Shown here one piece after another: positions 17,331 to 26,685 of a stretch of DNA of 64,000 nt. Within the stretch, counting starts at the first letter, position 1; every line of letters starts with the position of its first letter. The stretch covers positions 1-64,000 of the forward strand of contig JAHBVJ010000023.1 of the NCBI GenBank assembly GCA_019637615.1, written 5' to 3'. Both the position numbers and the translations under genes were made by a program. The notes below the pieces were generated by a model. That model was given only the letters and a program-made list of their open reading frames with translations, made no database searches and had not been told where the DNA came from. This stretch comes from Anaerolineae bacterium. Its GTDB lineage: Bacteria > Chloroflexota > Anaerolineae > Aggregatilineales > UBA2796.

Positions 17331-19108
17331 TACTTCTTGACTAAGAACGACCCCAGCACCAGCGCATCGAGGCCGCTTTTGCTGAATGTATTCCACGCGT
17401 TGGCGGGCGTCGTCACGATCGGCTCACCGCGCAGGTTGAACGACGTGTTCAGCAGCACAGGCACGCCCGTTGCCTGACCGAAGCGCCGCACCACTTCATA
17501 GTAACGATAATTCGTCTCGCGATCAATTGTCTGCAACCGCCCTGTGCCGCCTTCGTGCGTGGTAGCGGGGATCTGGCTCTGTTTGTCGGCCTTCACAGGG
17601 CTGACCATCAGCATGAAGCGCGGCGGCATATGCTTGGCAACGTTCGGGAAGTCGAAGAATTCCTCGGCGCGTTCGGAAAGCACCACCGGCGCGAATGGAC
17701 GGAACGGCTCGCGATATTTGATCTTGGTATTGACGATATTCTTCATCTCACTCCGGCGCGGATCAGCGAGGATGCTGCGGTTGCCGAGCGCACGCGGCCC
17801 CCACTCGAAGCGCCCCTGATACCAGCCGATCACTTGCCCGTTGACGATGGAGTCAGCGACCTGATCCAGCAGCTTGTCGTCGTTGCTGAAGTATTCGTAC
17901 TTGATGCTGTTATCTTCGAGGAACTTCTTGATCTCGTCGTGACCATATTCCTCGCCCCAATAGGCGTGCGTCATGACCATTTTGCGCGGCTGCTGCAACA
18001 CGCTGTGATACGCCCACAAGGCAGCGCCGAGCGCCCCACCATCATCGCCAGCGGCGGGCTGGATGTAGACTTCTTCGAATGGCGTTTCGTGCAGCAGCTT
18101 GAAATTGGCGACGCTGTTGAGCGCCACACCGCCCGCCAGCACCAATTTCTTGAGGCCAGTCTTTTCATACAGGTGCCGCGCCATCTTCAGCAGCACATCT
18201 TCAGTCACGGCTTGCACGCTGGCGGCGACATCGGCGTAATACTGGTTCTTGTCCATCGCCGCTTTTTCACCGACGCGCTCAGGGTTGGTCGCCATCGTGA
18301 AGAAGTCGTCGCTCGGTGTGCGTTCTTCCCCGAACAGGTCGCGGAAGCGCTGATTATACGTCTGCGTATCCGAGTAATGGAACGAGAAATAATCCATGTT
18401 CAGGCGGAAGCTACCGTCCTGCTGGACTTGAATCAGCTTCATCACCTTGTCCACGAAGCGTGGATTGCCATACGGAGCCATGCCCATGACCTTGTATTCG
18501 CCTTCGTTCACCTTGAAGCCGAGGAAGGCCGTGAACGCCGAATACAGCAACCCGACCGAGTTCGGGAAGCGGTGCTCCTCGAACAGCTCGATCTTGTTCT
18601 CGCCTGTGCCGTCCCAATTCGCCTTGGCACGTCCGAGCGTGGTGGTCGTCCACTCGCCCACGCCGTCGATGGTCATCACGGCGGCTTCGTCATACGGCGA
18701 CGCGTAGAAAGCGCTGGCGGCGTGCGACATGTGATGATCGCAGAACAGGATTTTGCTGCTGTCCACACCAAGGTGATTTTGCAGCTTGGTCTTGACCCAC
18801 AGCTTTTCCGGTAGCCAGATAAACATCGCCTCGCGCCATACATCGCGCGAATGCGGGAACGTGCTCAGGGTGGTCATCAGAATACGTTCGAACTTGACGA
18901 ACGGCTTCTCGTAAAACACCACGTAATCCAGATCGCGCCCCGTGATGCCCGCCTTGCGCAAGCAGAATTCAATCGCCTTGGTCGGGAAGCCGTTATCGTT
19001 CTTCAGCCGCGTGAAACGTTCTTCCATCGAGGCTGCGACCAGTTCGCCGTCCTTGATGATCGCCACCGCCGAGTCGTGATAGTAGAAAGATAGTCCGAGG
19101 ATATACAT
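17330..19108 (-). CDS. NodU/CmcH-family O-carbamoyltransferase
   Basis: 592 residues, full length for the family. The N-terminal half has the ASKHA-like fold and HDSAVAII opening, then DHHMSHAASAFYASP with the metal-binding His cluster and a TIDGVGEW segment. The C-terminal half has WYQGRFEWGPRALGNRSIL and KYREPFRPFAP, the YrdC-like carbamoyltransfer region signature. These enzymes carbamoylate a hydroxyl on a sugar or metabolite using carbamoyl phosphate and ATP. Its ATG overlaps the stop of the SxtJ-like gene (TAATG), indicating coupling. The neighbouring glycan genes suggest a polysaccharide or glycolipid acceptor (inference). Confidence 0.9.
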   Translation of the reverse strand: MYILGLSFYYHDSAVAIIKDGELVAASMEERFTRLKNDNGFPTKAIEFCLRKAGITGRDLDYVVFYEKPFVKFERILMTTLSTFPHSRDVWREAMFIWLPEKLWVKTKLQNHLGVDSSKILFCDHHMSHAASAFYASPYDEAAVMTIDGVGEWTTTTLGRAKANWDGTGENKIELFEEHRFPNSVGLLYSAFTAFLGFKVNEGEYKVMGMAPYGNPRFVDKVMKLIQVQQDGSFRLNMDYFSFHYSDTQTYNQRFRDLFGEERTPSDDFFTMATNPERVGEKAAMDKNQYYADVAASVQAVTEDVLLKMARHLYEKTGLKKLVLAGGVALNSVANFKLLHETPFEEVYIQPAAGDDGGALGAALWAYHSVLQQPRKMVMTHAYWGEEYGHDEIKKFLEDNSIKYEYFSNDDKLLDQVADSIVNGQVIGWYQGRFEWGPRALGNRSILADPRRSEMKNIVNTKIKYREPFRPFAPVVLSERAEEFFDFPNVAKHMPPRFMLMVSPVKADKQSQIPATTHEGGTGRLQTIDRETNYRYYEVVRRFGQATGVPVLLNTSFNLRGEPIVTTPANAWNTFSKSGLDALVLGSFLVKK

Positions 19109-19335
19109 TAGGATTGACTCCGCGCGTCGTCTAAGCTGTTGCCAACTGGCTTGCGCGTGCGCCAGATCGGGGTGGCAACGCGTGCATCGAGCGGATCGGC
19201 TTGCTTGGCGATCAGCGCGAAGGGGATGAGCACAACATAATAAAACAAGGTGGCGAAGAATCGCGCCACGTAATCACCAACGATGCGTCCGATGATCTGA
19301 AAGCGATCCCAGACTTCACGAATGATCTCTTCCAC
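19108..19335 (-). CDS. Short SxtJ-like membrane protein
   Basis: 75 residues from a GTG giving MEEIIREVWDRF. The single hydrophobic segment FFATLFYYVVLIPFALIA is followed by KQADPLDARVATPIW, which resembles the C-terminal half of SxtJ-family proteins (LFY..L.PI.L..R..G.DPL...W). The start is limited by the promoter at 19390-19419, whose transcript begins near 19383; a TTG at 19362, preceded by AGGTG, is an alternative. Its stop overlaps the carbamoyltransferase ATG by one base. Role unknown; probably a membrane partner of that enzyme. Confidence 0.65.
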   Translation of the reverse strand: MEEIIREVWDRFQIIGRIVGDYVARFFATLFYYVVLIPFALIAKQADPLDARVATPIWRTRKPVGNSLDDARSQS

Positions 19336-19389
19336 AGCACTTCCCAGAGAATGGTTCGACAATGAAGTACACCTGACCAAAACGTGGGA

Positions 19390-19419
19390 ATTATATACAG
19401 TGCAGCGGAGGGCAGTCAA
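19390..19419 (-). promoter_or_regulatory. Promoter of the carbamoyltransferase group
   Basis: Minus strand: TTGACT (19414-19419), 18-base spacer, TATAAT (19390-19395). The predicted start, near 19383, lies about 48 bases before the GTG of the SxtJ-like gene. Confidence 0.7.
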
Positions 19420-19756
19420 CGTTATGATGTTCCAATCAGCAAACGCTTTCCCTACTGCCTCCCTGCCAAGCGCGGAAAAGCCTCGATGTTAGGCAAGAAA
19501 ACAGCGGCATTTTCATTTGCTTGTCATAGCATCCTTTCAACAGTTCCTTTTTTGTGGCCTGCCATAAAAACACAAAATTCACGTGCCTAACACGCCAAGT
19601 TGAGCATACCTTACAACACCACTGTAAGTGATTCTTATGGCCTAACAAATGCGCAAGTTAGCCACATGATAGGAACACTCGCTTTACTTATGATTGTAAA
19701 CGGGGAGCGGAGCGCCGCAAAAATAGCGAACAGCGGCAAAGAGGGGATGAGGGATT
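19420..19756. other. Intergenic region ahead of the glycan cluster
   Basis: 337 bases between divergent units. It holds a short inverted repeat (CTTACA with TGTAAG around 19611-19630) and, near the end, AGAGGGGATGAGGGATT as leader of the sugar transferase. No promoter with two good boxes was found for the plus strand, and nothing coding is supported. Confidence 0.5.
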
Positions 19757-20617
19757 ATGAAGACGTTCATCAAGCGCAATAAATCAAGTATGTTGGTTCT
19801 GGCCTCGGTCGCGGCGGTAGCTGCACTGAGTACCGCGCTCGTGGTGAGCCGTCGTCCCGCCGAACTCGCGCCGCTCACGCTCGTGCAGCCCACTGTGGAA
19901 GCCAAGCCTAAGCAGCGCAAACTCAGTATCGGCTTCCGTGCCTATCTCGTCGCCAAGCGTTGGTTCGACTTCACCGTCGCGGCCATGGCGCTGGTCGCGC
20001 TGTCCCCGCTGATGGCTGCTATCGCTGTACTAATCAAGCTCGACTCTCCCGGCCCGGTCTTCTTCACACAAGAACGCGTCGGCAGCAAGGTGCGCGGCAA
20101 GAATGGCAAGCGTAGCTGGGAAGCCAAAGCCTTCAACGTCTACAAGTTCCGCACGATGACGGTCAATAACGATGCCAGCGAACATCAGAAGTTCGTGCAG
20201 GCGATGATCAAGGGCGACAACGCCACATTAGAGCAGATCAACGGCAAGATCGAAGGCGCGGACAAGTTCAAGATCAAGAACGACAAGCGCGTGACCAAGA
20301 TCGGCAAGTTCCTGCGCAAGACCAGCCTCGATGAACTGCCGCAGTTGTTCAACGTCATTAAGGGCGAAATGAGCATCGTCGGACCGCGTCCCGCCATCGC
20401 CTATGAAGTCGATGTCTACTCGCCGCACCACTTCCGCCGCTTGGAAGCGCAGCAGGGCATCACTGGTTGGTGGCAAGCCACCGCCCGCAGCAATGTCGAT
20501 TTCGAGACCATGGTTGATCTCGATGCATGGTATGTTGACAATCAGTCGTTCTGGCTCGACCTGAAGATTATGGTCATGACCCCATTGTCCGTACTCAAGG
20601 GCAAGGGTGCCGCCTAA
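19757..20617 (+). CDS. Priming sugar transferase (bacterial sugar transferase family)
   Basis: 286 residues. It likely transfers the first sugar-1-phosphate onto undecaprenyl phosphate to start a repeat unit. An N-terminal hydrophobic stretch (residues about 12-30) precedes the conserved core: KRWFDFTVAAMALVALSPLM, SPGPVFFTQERVG, YKFRTM, LRKTSLDELPQLFNVIKGEMS, VGPRP and GITGWWQ. The catalytic Asp-Glu pair is in SLDELPQ. It is monotopic and membrane-bound. A second hydrophobic N-terminal segment replaces the several helices of WbaP, making it PglC-like in size. First gene of the glycan block. Confidence 0.92.
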   Translation: MKTFIKRNKSSMLVLASVAAVAALSTALVVSRRPAELAPLTLVQPTVEAKPKQRKLSIGFRAYLVAKRWFDFTVAAMALVALSPLMAAIAVLIKLDSPGPVFFTQERVGSKVRGKNGKRSWEAKAFNVYKFRTMTVNNDASEHQKFVQAMIKGDNATLEQINGKIEGADKFKIKNDKRVTKIGKFLRKTSLDELPQLFNVIKGEMSIVGPRPAIAYEVDVYSPHHFRRLEAQQGITGWWQATARSNVDFETMVDLDAWYVDNQSFWLDLKIMVMTPLSVLKGKGAA

Positions 20618-20885
20618 GTCATAGCGTTATTTCGCAGGGCGAGGACGCGCTCGCTCTCCATAGGGTGCTTGGTGCTGAGTTTATCGACGACCCTCCACAC
20701 ACGAAGATAGAACTCGGCACTCAGTACTCAATAACAAATGCACTTAATTCTTCGTTCACACAAAATTCATATCTGTTTCGGATATTTTTCACGTCTGCCA
20801 GCGACTTAATCAACATATATCACTGTATACTGCGTTTGCTGGTGGATCACGTCTCGGTACATCCATCGTTAGGAAGAGGAATGAT

Positions 20886-21965
20886 ATGAGTCAGATGAAT
20901 ATCGGAGTTATTGGAAGCGGTTACTGGGGACCGAACTTGATCCGCAATATTGCGGAACTCCCCACCGCCAATCTTGTTGCTGTTGCTGATGCCCGCCCGG
21001 ATCGTTTGAAACACATCAAAACGCTGTACCCGTTCGTACAAATTACCGAGAACTATCAAGACATGTTCTCGATGGGCATTGAAGCGGTCATCATCGCGAC
21101 GCCGCCGCACACGCACTTCGCCATCGCGTCCGACTGCCTGAATCACGGCATCAACGTACTGGTCGAAAAGCCTCTGACGCTCAACAGCGCCGACGCCGAA
21201 GCCCTCATCAAGCTGGCGGATGAGCGCAATCTGACGCTGATGGTCGGCAACACTTTCGAGTACAACGCCGCCGTCGAGATGCTCAAGAACATCATTGATT
21301 CCGGCGAACTCGGTGAAATCTTCTACATCGATGCCGTCCGCACTAACCTCGGCTTGTTCTCCACCAAGCTAAACGTGATGTGGGACTTGGCTCCGCACGA
21401 TGTCTCGATCCTGCTGTATCTGCTCGGCAAAGACCCGCACAATGTGGCGGCGCAAGGGCGTTCCTCGATCTACAAAGGCATCGAAGACCTCGTCTACATG
21501 CACATGAATTTCGACAATGATGTCGTCGCGCATGTTCACGTCAGTTGGCTAGACCCCAACAAAGTGCGTCGCATCACGGTCGTTGGCAGCAAGAAAATGG
21601 CTGTTTATGATGACATTGAGCCGCTGGAAAAGATCAAGATTTATGACAAGGGTGTGGATGCTCCTCCTTACGCCGACACCTTCGCTCAGTTCCAGTTCAG
21701 CTATCGCTATGGCAACGTCGTCATTCCTTACATCAAGTTTACCGAGCCGCTGCGTGTAGAGTGCCAGCACTTCATCGACAGCATCATGAGCAAGACACAG
21801 CCCCGCAGCAGTGGCGTCACCGGTCTGCGCATCGTCAAGATTTTGGAAGCCGCCGATTGGTCGCTCAAGAATCACGGTTCGCAGAAGGTCATCGAACCAC
21901 TGGAACTCGAAAAACTCATCAAGTCGCCCGCCGCTTTGAGCGTCAACGGCAACGGCAAGCACTAA
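20886..21965 (+). CDS. Gfo/Idh/MocA oxidoreductase, WbpB/WlbA-like
   Basis: 359 residues. A Rossmann fold opens with NIGVIGSGYWGPNLIRN, followed by TPPHTHFAIA and LVEKPLTLN, the EKP motif whose Lys is catalytic in the family. The C-terminal half is the substrate-binding beta sheet. The ATG follows AGAGGAATGAT. With the aminotransferase at 22086 and acyltransferase at 26686 it forms the oxidise-aminate-acetylate trio known from WbpB/WbpE/WbpD, which makes UDP-diacetamido uronic acid. That pathway is inference; substrates could also be dTDP-sugars. Confidence 0.88.
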   Translation: MSQMNIGVIGSGYWGPNLIRNIAELPTANLVAVADARPDRLKHIKTLYPFVQITENYQDMFSMGIEAVIIATPPHTHFAIASDCLNHGINVLVEKPLTLNSADAEALIKLADERNLTLMVGNTFEYNAAVEMLKNIIDSGELGEIFYIDAVRTNLGLFSTKLNVMWDLAPHDVSILLYLLGKDPHNVAAQGRSSIYKGIEDLVYMHMNFDNDVVAHVHVSWLDPNKVRRITVVGSKKMAVYDDIEPLEKIKIYDKGVDAPPYADTFAQFQFSYRYGNVVIPYIKFTEPLRVECQHFIDSIMSKTQPRSSGVTGLRIVKILEAADWSLKNHGSQKVIEPLELEKLIKSPAALSVNGNGKH

Positions 21966-22085
21966 GTCATTTCTGAGCATTGAGTGCCGGATGGATAGTT
22001 ACCACTTTCCATAAAGGCACTCAGCTCCTTCATCGTTCGTCACCCATCAGTTGTTATCAGTAATCACTATTCGGAGAAACCCCAC

Positions 22086-23210
22086 GTGAGCAGCATGAAA
22101 GTTCCTTTTGTAGACCTGCAAGCCCAGCACCAACCCATCATGAATGAAGTGATGCAGGCTATTCAAAACGTAATGACCAAGGGCAATTTCATCCTTGGCG
22201 GCGAAGTTGCCGAACTCGAAGCGATGTTTGCGGAATATTGCGGCACCAAGTATGCGGTCGGCGTTGATAACGGTCTCGCTGGCGAAATTCTGCTCCTCGA
22301 AGCCTATGGCATCGGCCCCGGCGACGAAGTGATCGTACAGGCCAACACGTTCGTGGCGACACCCGCTGCGGTCAGCTTTGTCGGTGCCAAGCCCGTTTTC
22401 GTTGACTGCGATCCCGAAACCTATGCCATCGCCTACGACCAGATCGAAGCCGCCATCACGCCGCGCACCAAGGCCATCATGCCCGTGCATCTCTACGGCA
22501 TCCCGTCGGATATGGATCGCATCATGGCGATTGCCAACCGCCACAATCTGCTCGTGATCGAAGACGCCTGTCAGGCGCACGGTGCCTTCTACAAGGGCAA
22601 GCGAGCCGGTTCGATGGGTCATGCGGCTGCCTTCAGCTTCTACCCCGCCAAGAACCTCGGCGCGGCTGGCGACGGTGGCATCATCGTGACCAATGATCAG
22701 GCCATTGCCGACAAGATCAAGGTGCTGCGTAACTGCGGTTCGCCCCAGAAGTACCTGCACACCGTCTCGCCGCACAATCATCGTTTAGACACGCTGCACG
22801 CCGCCGTCCTCAAGGTCAAGTTGCCGCATCTCGATGGTTGGAACGCCAATCGTGGCCTGCGTGCCGCCGAATATAACAAGCTGTTCGAAGGCACCAACAT
22901 CGTTACCGCCAAGTATCTGCCCGAGACGACGCCCGTTTGGCATCTGTATGTCGTCCGCGTCGAGAACCGCAAGGAAATGCAGGCGTATCTGAACGAAAAG
23001 GGTATCGGCAACGCCATCCACTACCCCATCCCGTGCCACCTGCAACCCTACTATGAACCCCTCGGCTACAAGAAGGGCGCGTTCCCCGTCACCGAGGCGT
23101 ACATGGACAAGATTCTGTCGCTGCCGATGTTCGAGCACATGACGACTGAACAGGTCGAGTATGTGGCGGAACACGTCAAGAAATTCGCCGCTGAACCAGT
23201 CACGGCCTAA
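22086..23210 (+). CDS. DegT/DnrJ/EryC1/StrS sugar aminotransferase (WbpE-like)
   Basis: 374 residues. PLP-dependent aminotransferase that converts a 3-keto (or 4-keto) nucleotide sugar to the amino sugar, with glutamate as donor. Key signs: PFVDLQAQHQP opening, QANTFVATPAAV, DACQAHGA and SFYPAKNLGAAGDGG with the PLP Lys. The GTG start is preceded by GGAG at 10 bases; the ATG three codons later lacks a spaced ribosome site. It follows the Gfo/Idh oxidoreductase by 120 bases and probably uses its product. Confidence 0.9.
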   Translation: MSSMKVPFVDLQAQHQPIMNEVMQAIQNVMTKGNFILGGEVAELEAMFAEYCGTKYAVGVDNGLAGEILLLEAYGIGPGDEVIVQANTFVATPAAVSFVGAKPVFVDCDPETYAIAYDQIEAAITPRTKAIMPVHLYGIPSDMDRIMAIANRHNLLVIEDACQAHGAFYKGKRAGSMGHAAAFSFYPAKNLGAAGDGGIIVTNDQAIADKIKVLRNCGSPQKYLHTVSPHNHRLDTLHAAVLKVKLPHLDGWNANRGLRAAEYNKLFEGTNIVTAKYLPETTPVWHLYVVRVENRKEMQAYLNEKGIGNAIHYPIPCHLQPYYEPLGYKKGAFPVTEAYMDKILSLPMFEHMTTEQVEYVAEHVKKFAAEPVTA

Positions 23211-23235
23211 GACAGCCTTAAACCGTAGAATCATG

Positions 23236-23262
23236 AGGGCGGGCGTCAAAACCCGCCCTTAT
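23236..23262 (+). terminator. Rho-independent-like terminator
   Basis: GGGCGGG (23237-23243) pairs with CCCGCCC (23252-23258) around an 8-base loop and is followed by TTATT. Placed 26 bases after the aminotransferase stop. The tyrosine kinase gene beyond it may have its own promoter. Confidence 0.6.
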
Positions 23263-23380
23263 TGCGCCCAATTTTGGGACTAGCTATGATAGTATCTACT
23301 GGAAGCGTGCCTGTCTCAACTCTAGAGCAGGCCTTTGTGTTGATTTTTAATCGTATGTTGGGAAGTGAGCGAGGCCGTCT

Positions 23381-24904
23381 GTGGAAATCACGCGTTATTT
23401 TCAAGTAGTATTGCGCTGGTGGTGGGTTGTCGTTTTGACGATTGCCATCGCGGTCGGTGTCGTAGCAGTGGCTTCACTCCGGCGCGTCCCGACCTACACG
23501 TCCAATGCTATCCTGAGCATTGTCGCCGTCGGCACCAATCTGCCCGACTATGGCAGCTACGTATATTTTGACCGCCTCGCCAACACCTATCTCAACATTG
23601 CGAAAAGCGGCAAAGTGACCGATGAAGCTGAGAAGATGCTAGGCGTTACTGAACTGCCCGTGTACCGCATCGAGCTAGTGCCGCAGACGGAACTGCTTCT
23701 CTTCAGTGTCGATGCCGACGATCCCGCCTTCGCTCAAAAAGCCTGCAATGTGCTCGTTGATCTGTTGATTCAGGCCAACCGTGATCGCTATACGGATACA
23801 GGTCGCCTGCAAGGCTTGGAACAAGAAGTAACGCGGCTGGATAACGAATTGAGTCAGTTGGATAAGCAAAAGAGCGACGCCGAAAATGCTATCCCGCGTG
23901 ATGAGCAAAAAATTGCTGACTTGAACCGTGCGATTCTCACCAAGCAGAACAACTACAACGCCGCCAGCAATCTCTATTTCCAGACGCTCAACACCCTGTC
24001 CACCCTGTCTAACGCGCTCACCAAGATCGATCCGGCCTCGCTGCCAGAAAAAGCCTCGGATCGCAATCCGCTGGTCAATATCGCCATTGCGGGCATCGCT
24101 GGTCTGCTGGCTGGCACCGCGCTCACATTCCTGTTCGAAAACAGCAACACGCATCTCTTCAGCAATCGCCAGATTGAAACCGTCACGCAAACCTCGGTGA
24201 TCGGCAAAGTGCCGCCCATGAACCGAAAGGAGCGCGCCGATCCCTTCAAGGCCAGTATTATCACTGCCGAAGCGTTCCGGCGCATACGCATTGCGCTGTT
24301 CCCGGCGATTAACGAAGCCGCCCATCGCACTATCTTAGTGACCAGCAGCGTGCCGCAAGAAGGCAAATCGACCGTCGCCGCCAATCTTGCGCGTGCCGTT
24401 GCGCAGGTCGTAGATCAATGTGTGGTCGTGATCGATTGCGATTTGCGCCGTCCCAACTTGCACAAAGTCTTTGAAGTTGCCGATAGTGACGGTCTGACCG
24501 ATTACCTGAACGGCGAAATTCAGGCCGATGACATCCTGCGCGAAACCAGCCAGAGCCGCTTGAACGTGATTACGGCGGGCGTGCGCGTCACGAACCCCAC
24601 CGAACTATTGGCGTCTCAACGCATGGTGGAATTGATGGAAGAATTGAGCACGCGCTTCACCACCATCATTCTGGATGCGCCGCCCATCTTAGCGGCGACG
24701 GACGCGGTGGCCTTAGCCAATCGTGTATCGGGCGTAGTCTTCGTCATGGATGCCAACCGCGTCAATGAAAAGACCGTCAGACTAGCGATGTCTCAGATGA
24801 ATACGCCGGAAATTCACCTTGCGGGTGTGGTTTTGAACCGTGCGCGCTTGGATACCAGCTTCCAGTACCTGCGTTATTACAATCGGGGACGCAAGAAGCG
24901 CTAA
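23381..24904 (+). CDS. Polysaccharide co-polymerase / tyrosine autokinase (Wzc-type fusion)
   Basis: 507 residues. The N-terminal Wzz-type region has a first membrane helix (residues about 14-33, WWWVVVLTIAIAVGVVAVAS), a periplasmic coiled coil and a second helix near residues 230-248. The cytoplasmic BY-kinase follows: Walker A SSVPQEGKSTVAANLA, Walker A' VIDCDLRRP and Walker B LDAPPI. The tail YLRYYNRGRKKR has three Tyr in place of a long cluster. It controls chain length and export of polysaccharide. The GTG start follows GAGCGAGG. It sits in the middle of the glycan block. Confidence 0.9.
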   Translation: MEITRYFQVVLRWWWVVVLTIAIAVGVVAVASLRRVPTYTSNAILSIVAVGTNLPDYGSYVYFDRLANTYLNIAKSGKVTDEAEKMLGVTELPVYRIELVPQTELLLFSVDADDPAFAQKACNVLVDLLIQANRDRYTDTGRLQGLEQEVTRLDNELSQLDKQKSDAENAIPRDEQKIADLNRAILTKQNNYNAASNLYFQTLNTLSTLSNALTKIDPASLPEKASDRNPLVNIAIAGIAGLLAGTALTFLFENSNTHLFSNRQIETVTQTSVIGKVPPMNRKERADPFKASIITAEAFRRIRIALFPAINEAAHRTILVTSSVPQEGKSTVAANLARAVAQVVDQCVVVIDCDLRRPNLHKVFEVADSDGLTDYLNGEIQADDILRETSQSRLNVITAGVRVTNPTELLASQRMVELMEELSTRFTTIILDAPPILAATDAVALANRVSGVVFVMDANRVNEKTVRLAMSQMNTPEIHLAGVVLNRARLDTSFQYLRYYNRGRKKR

Positions 24905-25066
24905 TTCACGGGCACGTTTGTTCAACAGTGGTAATTTTCGTGCGGGCGGCTGGCGTTTGGTTCCTGCGACCATCGGGTAACACCGCTGGCGGCGAACGCG
25001 CTAGATGCGCCCGCTTAATCTGTCTCTAGACATAGACCTTCAGCCTACCATCACGAGTGACTAGCT

Positions 25067-26398
25067 ATGCTTAAACGACTACTTGGTTTTCTCGCTCCTA
25101 TTGGCGCAGTTGGCGGCGCTATCTTGGTGTGGCTCGGCTTCAAGAAGCAGCAAGACCTGAAGCGAGAAGCGCTCTCCACGGCGATTGATCATGTAACCGG
25201 CACTGTCCCTAGCGGGCATGGCCTCAAGGCGTGCTTCGTCAGCCAGCGCAACTATCCGAGCGATCAACGCTTGTACACGGCGATGACGGCCTTGCAAGAT
25301 GTCGGTTGGGAAGTGCATCTCATCTGCACGCGTGATAACAACCGCCCTGCCGAAAGCGTCGAAGACGGTGTCCACATTCACCGCATCCCGTCCATCGAAC
25401 GCACGCGAGGCAGCAAACTGCGCTACATTGCGGAATACATCAGTTTCTTGCTGCCCGCCTTCTACTACGTGACCAAGTTGCATATGCAAATCGGCTTCCA
25501 CCTCGTGGAAGTCACCAACCTGCCCGATCCGCTGCTCCTATCCGCGCTGGTGCCCCGTCTGACGGGTGCCAAGATCATCTTCGACGTGCGCGAATGCTCG
25601 CCGGAGATGTTCAACGACCGCTTGGGGCTGTCGCTCGAAGGCCGTCCGATGAAGTTCATCATCGCCATCGAGCAGTTCATGGTACGTTTCGCCCACGCCA
25701 CCATCACTTGCACCGAGCAGATGAAACACGCGATGGTCAAACGCGGCGCGAATCCGTCCAAGATTTTCGTCACGTTAAATTCAGGCGCGGCTTACAGCCC
25801 CTCCGCGATTTTGCCAGATGCGGCGGATACCTCAGCCGCCACCGAACTGCGCATCGTCACGCACGGCACTATCATCAAGCGCTACGGGCATCAGGTGATG
25901 ATTAAAGCCATGCCTTACGTGCTGGAGAAAATCCCCAACGCCCATCTGACCATCTACGGCAAAGGTGCGTTGCGTCCCGAACTGGAGCAGATGGTTGCGG
26001 ACATGAAATTGGGCGATAGCGTCACCTTTGGCGGCTTCGTGCCCGATGAAGAACTGGTCGGCAAGCTGCGCCAAGGGCATATCGGCATCGTCACGCTCGT
26101 CCGCAATCCGGAAGCCGATCTGGTGCATACTTACAAGATGTTCGAATACCTATCCTTGGGTATTCCCATCGTGATCAGCCGTACCAGCGCCGCCGAAGCC
26201 TATTTCACCGACGACGAGATGTGCTTCTTCGAGGCGGGCAACGAGCACGACCTAGCGCGTGCCCTGCTCGAACTCGCCAACGATCCGCAGCGTCGTCATG
26301 ACATGGCGGTCAACGGGCTAAAAGCCTATGAGCGTTACTCGCCCGATAAGCAAAAGCAAGCCACGCTCGATATTGCAAACAGCTTGATGAAGCAGTAA
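25067..26398 (+). CDS. GT4-family glycosyltransferase with N-terminal membrane helix
   Basis: 443 residues. A hydrophobic N-terminus (residues 5-25) anchors the protein. The two-domain GT-B fold follows: KACFVSQRNYPSDQRLYTAM in the acceptor half and HGTIIKRYGHQVMI, LTIYGKG and the C-terminal donor site with EYLSLGIPIVIS (the usual E-x7-E region). It probably transfers a hexose or uronic acid onto the growing lipid-linked unit. Its 162-base separation from the tyrosine kinase gene holds no terminator. Confidence 0.88.
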   Translation: MLKRLLGFLAPIGAVGGAILVWLGFKKQQDLKREALSTAIDHVTGTVPSGHGLKACFVSQRNYPSDQRLYTAMTALQDVGWEVHLICTRDNNRPAESVEDGVHIHRIPSIERTRGSKLRYIAEYISFLLPAFYYVTKLHMQIGFHLVEVTNLPDPLLLSALVPRLTGAKIIFDVRECSPEMFNDRLGLSLEGRPMKFIIAIEQFMVRFAHATITCTEQMKHAMVKRGANPSKIFVTLNSGAAYSPSAILPDAADTSAATELRIVTHGTIIKRYGHQVMIKAMPYVLEKIPNAHLTIYGKGALRPELEQMVADMKLGDSVTFGGFVPDEELVGKLRQGHIGIVTLVRNPEADLVHTYKMFEYLSLGIPIVISRTSAAEAYFTDDEMCFFEAGNEHDLARALLELANDPQRRHDMAVNGLKAYERYSPDKQKQATLDIANSLMKQ

Positions 26399-26406
26399 TT
26401 TACTCA

Positions 26407-26434
26407 CCTTAGGCAGTTTATAGCTTGCCTAAGG
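26407..26434. repeat. Perfect 9-bp inverted repeat covering a Shine-Dalgarno
   Basis: CCTTAGGCA (26407-26415) and TGCCTAAGG (26426-26434) with a 10-base loop, starting 8 bases after the glycosyltransferase stop. The right arm overlaps the AAGG of AAGGAGGT, a full-strength ribosome site for the 28-codon frame at 26443. It could act as a terminator stem or as a sequestering hairpin. Confidence 0.45.
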
Positions 26435-26442
26435 AGGTAATA

Positions 26443-26529
26443 ATGAAAATGATTCCACGTTATCCCTCGGTTCCCCCTCGTTGCGAAGCGGAGAGAGGGT
26501 CAGGGGGTGAGGTTGTGGAGGGTCAGTAA
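26443..26529 (+). CDS. Doubtful 28-residue small ORF
   Basis: ATG preceded by AAGGAGGTAATA, the best ribosome site in the neighbourhood. The product (MKMIPRYPSVPPRCEAERG...) has no recognisable features. Its second half is built on CCCCCTCGTTGCGAAGCG and GAGAGAGGGTCAGGGGGTGA, which look like dispersed intergenic repeat DNA, so it may be chance coding over a repeat. The 282-base gap around it also carries the dispersed GCAC repeat at 26641. Confidence 0.2.
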   Translation: MKMIPRYPSVPPRCEAERGSGGEVVEGQ

Positions 26530-26640
26530 TTCATATACACCTGTAAAACGAAACCAACGGTGTACTGAGTAGAATAACCGTGTCGCTAACGTGCTCAAGG
26601 GAGTTCGCGAACCCTGTCTTACAGGAATCAGGCGGCTTTA

Positions 26641-26671
26641 CTCGGCACTTAGCACGCAGCACTTAGCACTA
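26641..26671. repeat. Dispersed GCACTTAGCAC repeat
   Basis: GGCACTTAGCACGCAGCACT followed by TAGCACTA. This is the clearest copy, with GCACTTAGCAC twice. The reverse complement of the same core appears at 47875-47898. It lies 15 bases before the acyltransferase gene. Confidence 0.55.
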
Positions 26672-26685
26672 TCTAGGAGAACCAC

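Noticed and set aside
17555..18814. 419-residue plus-strand frame
   Set aside because: It is antisense to the carbamoyltransferase, has His/Arg/Leu-rich composition typical of a shadow and no motif.
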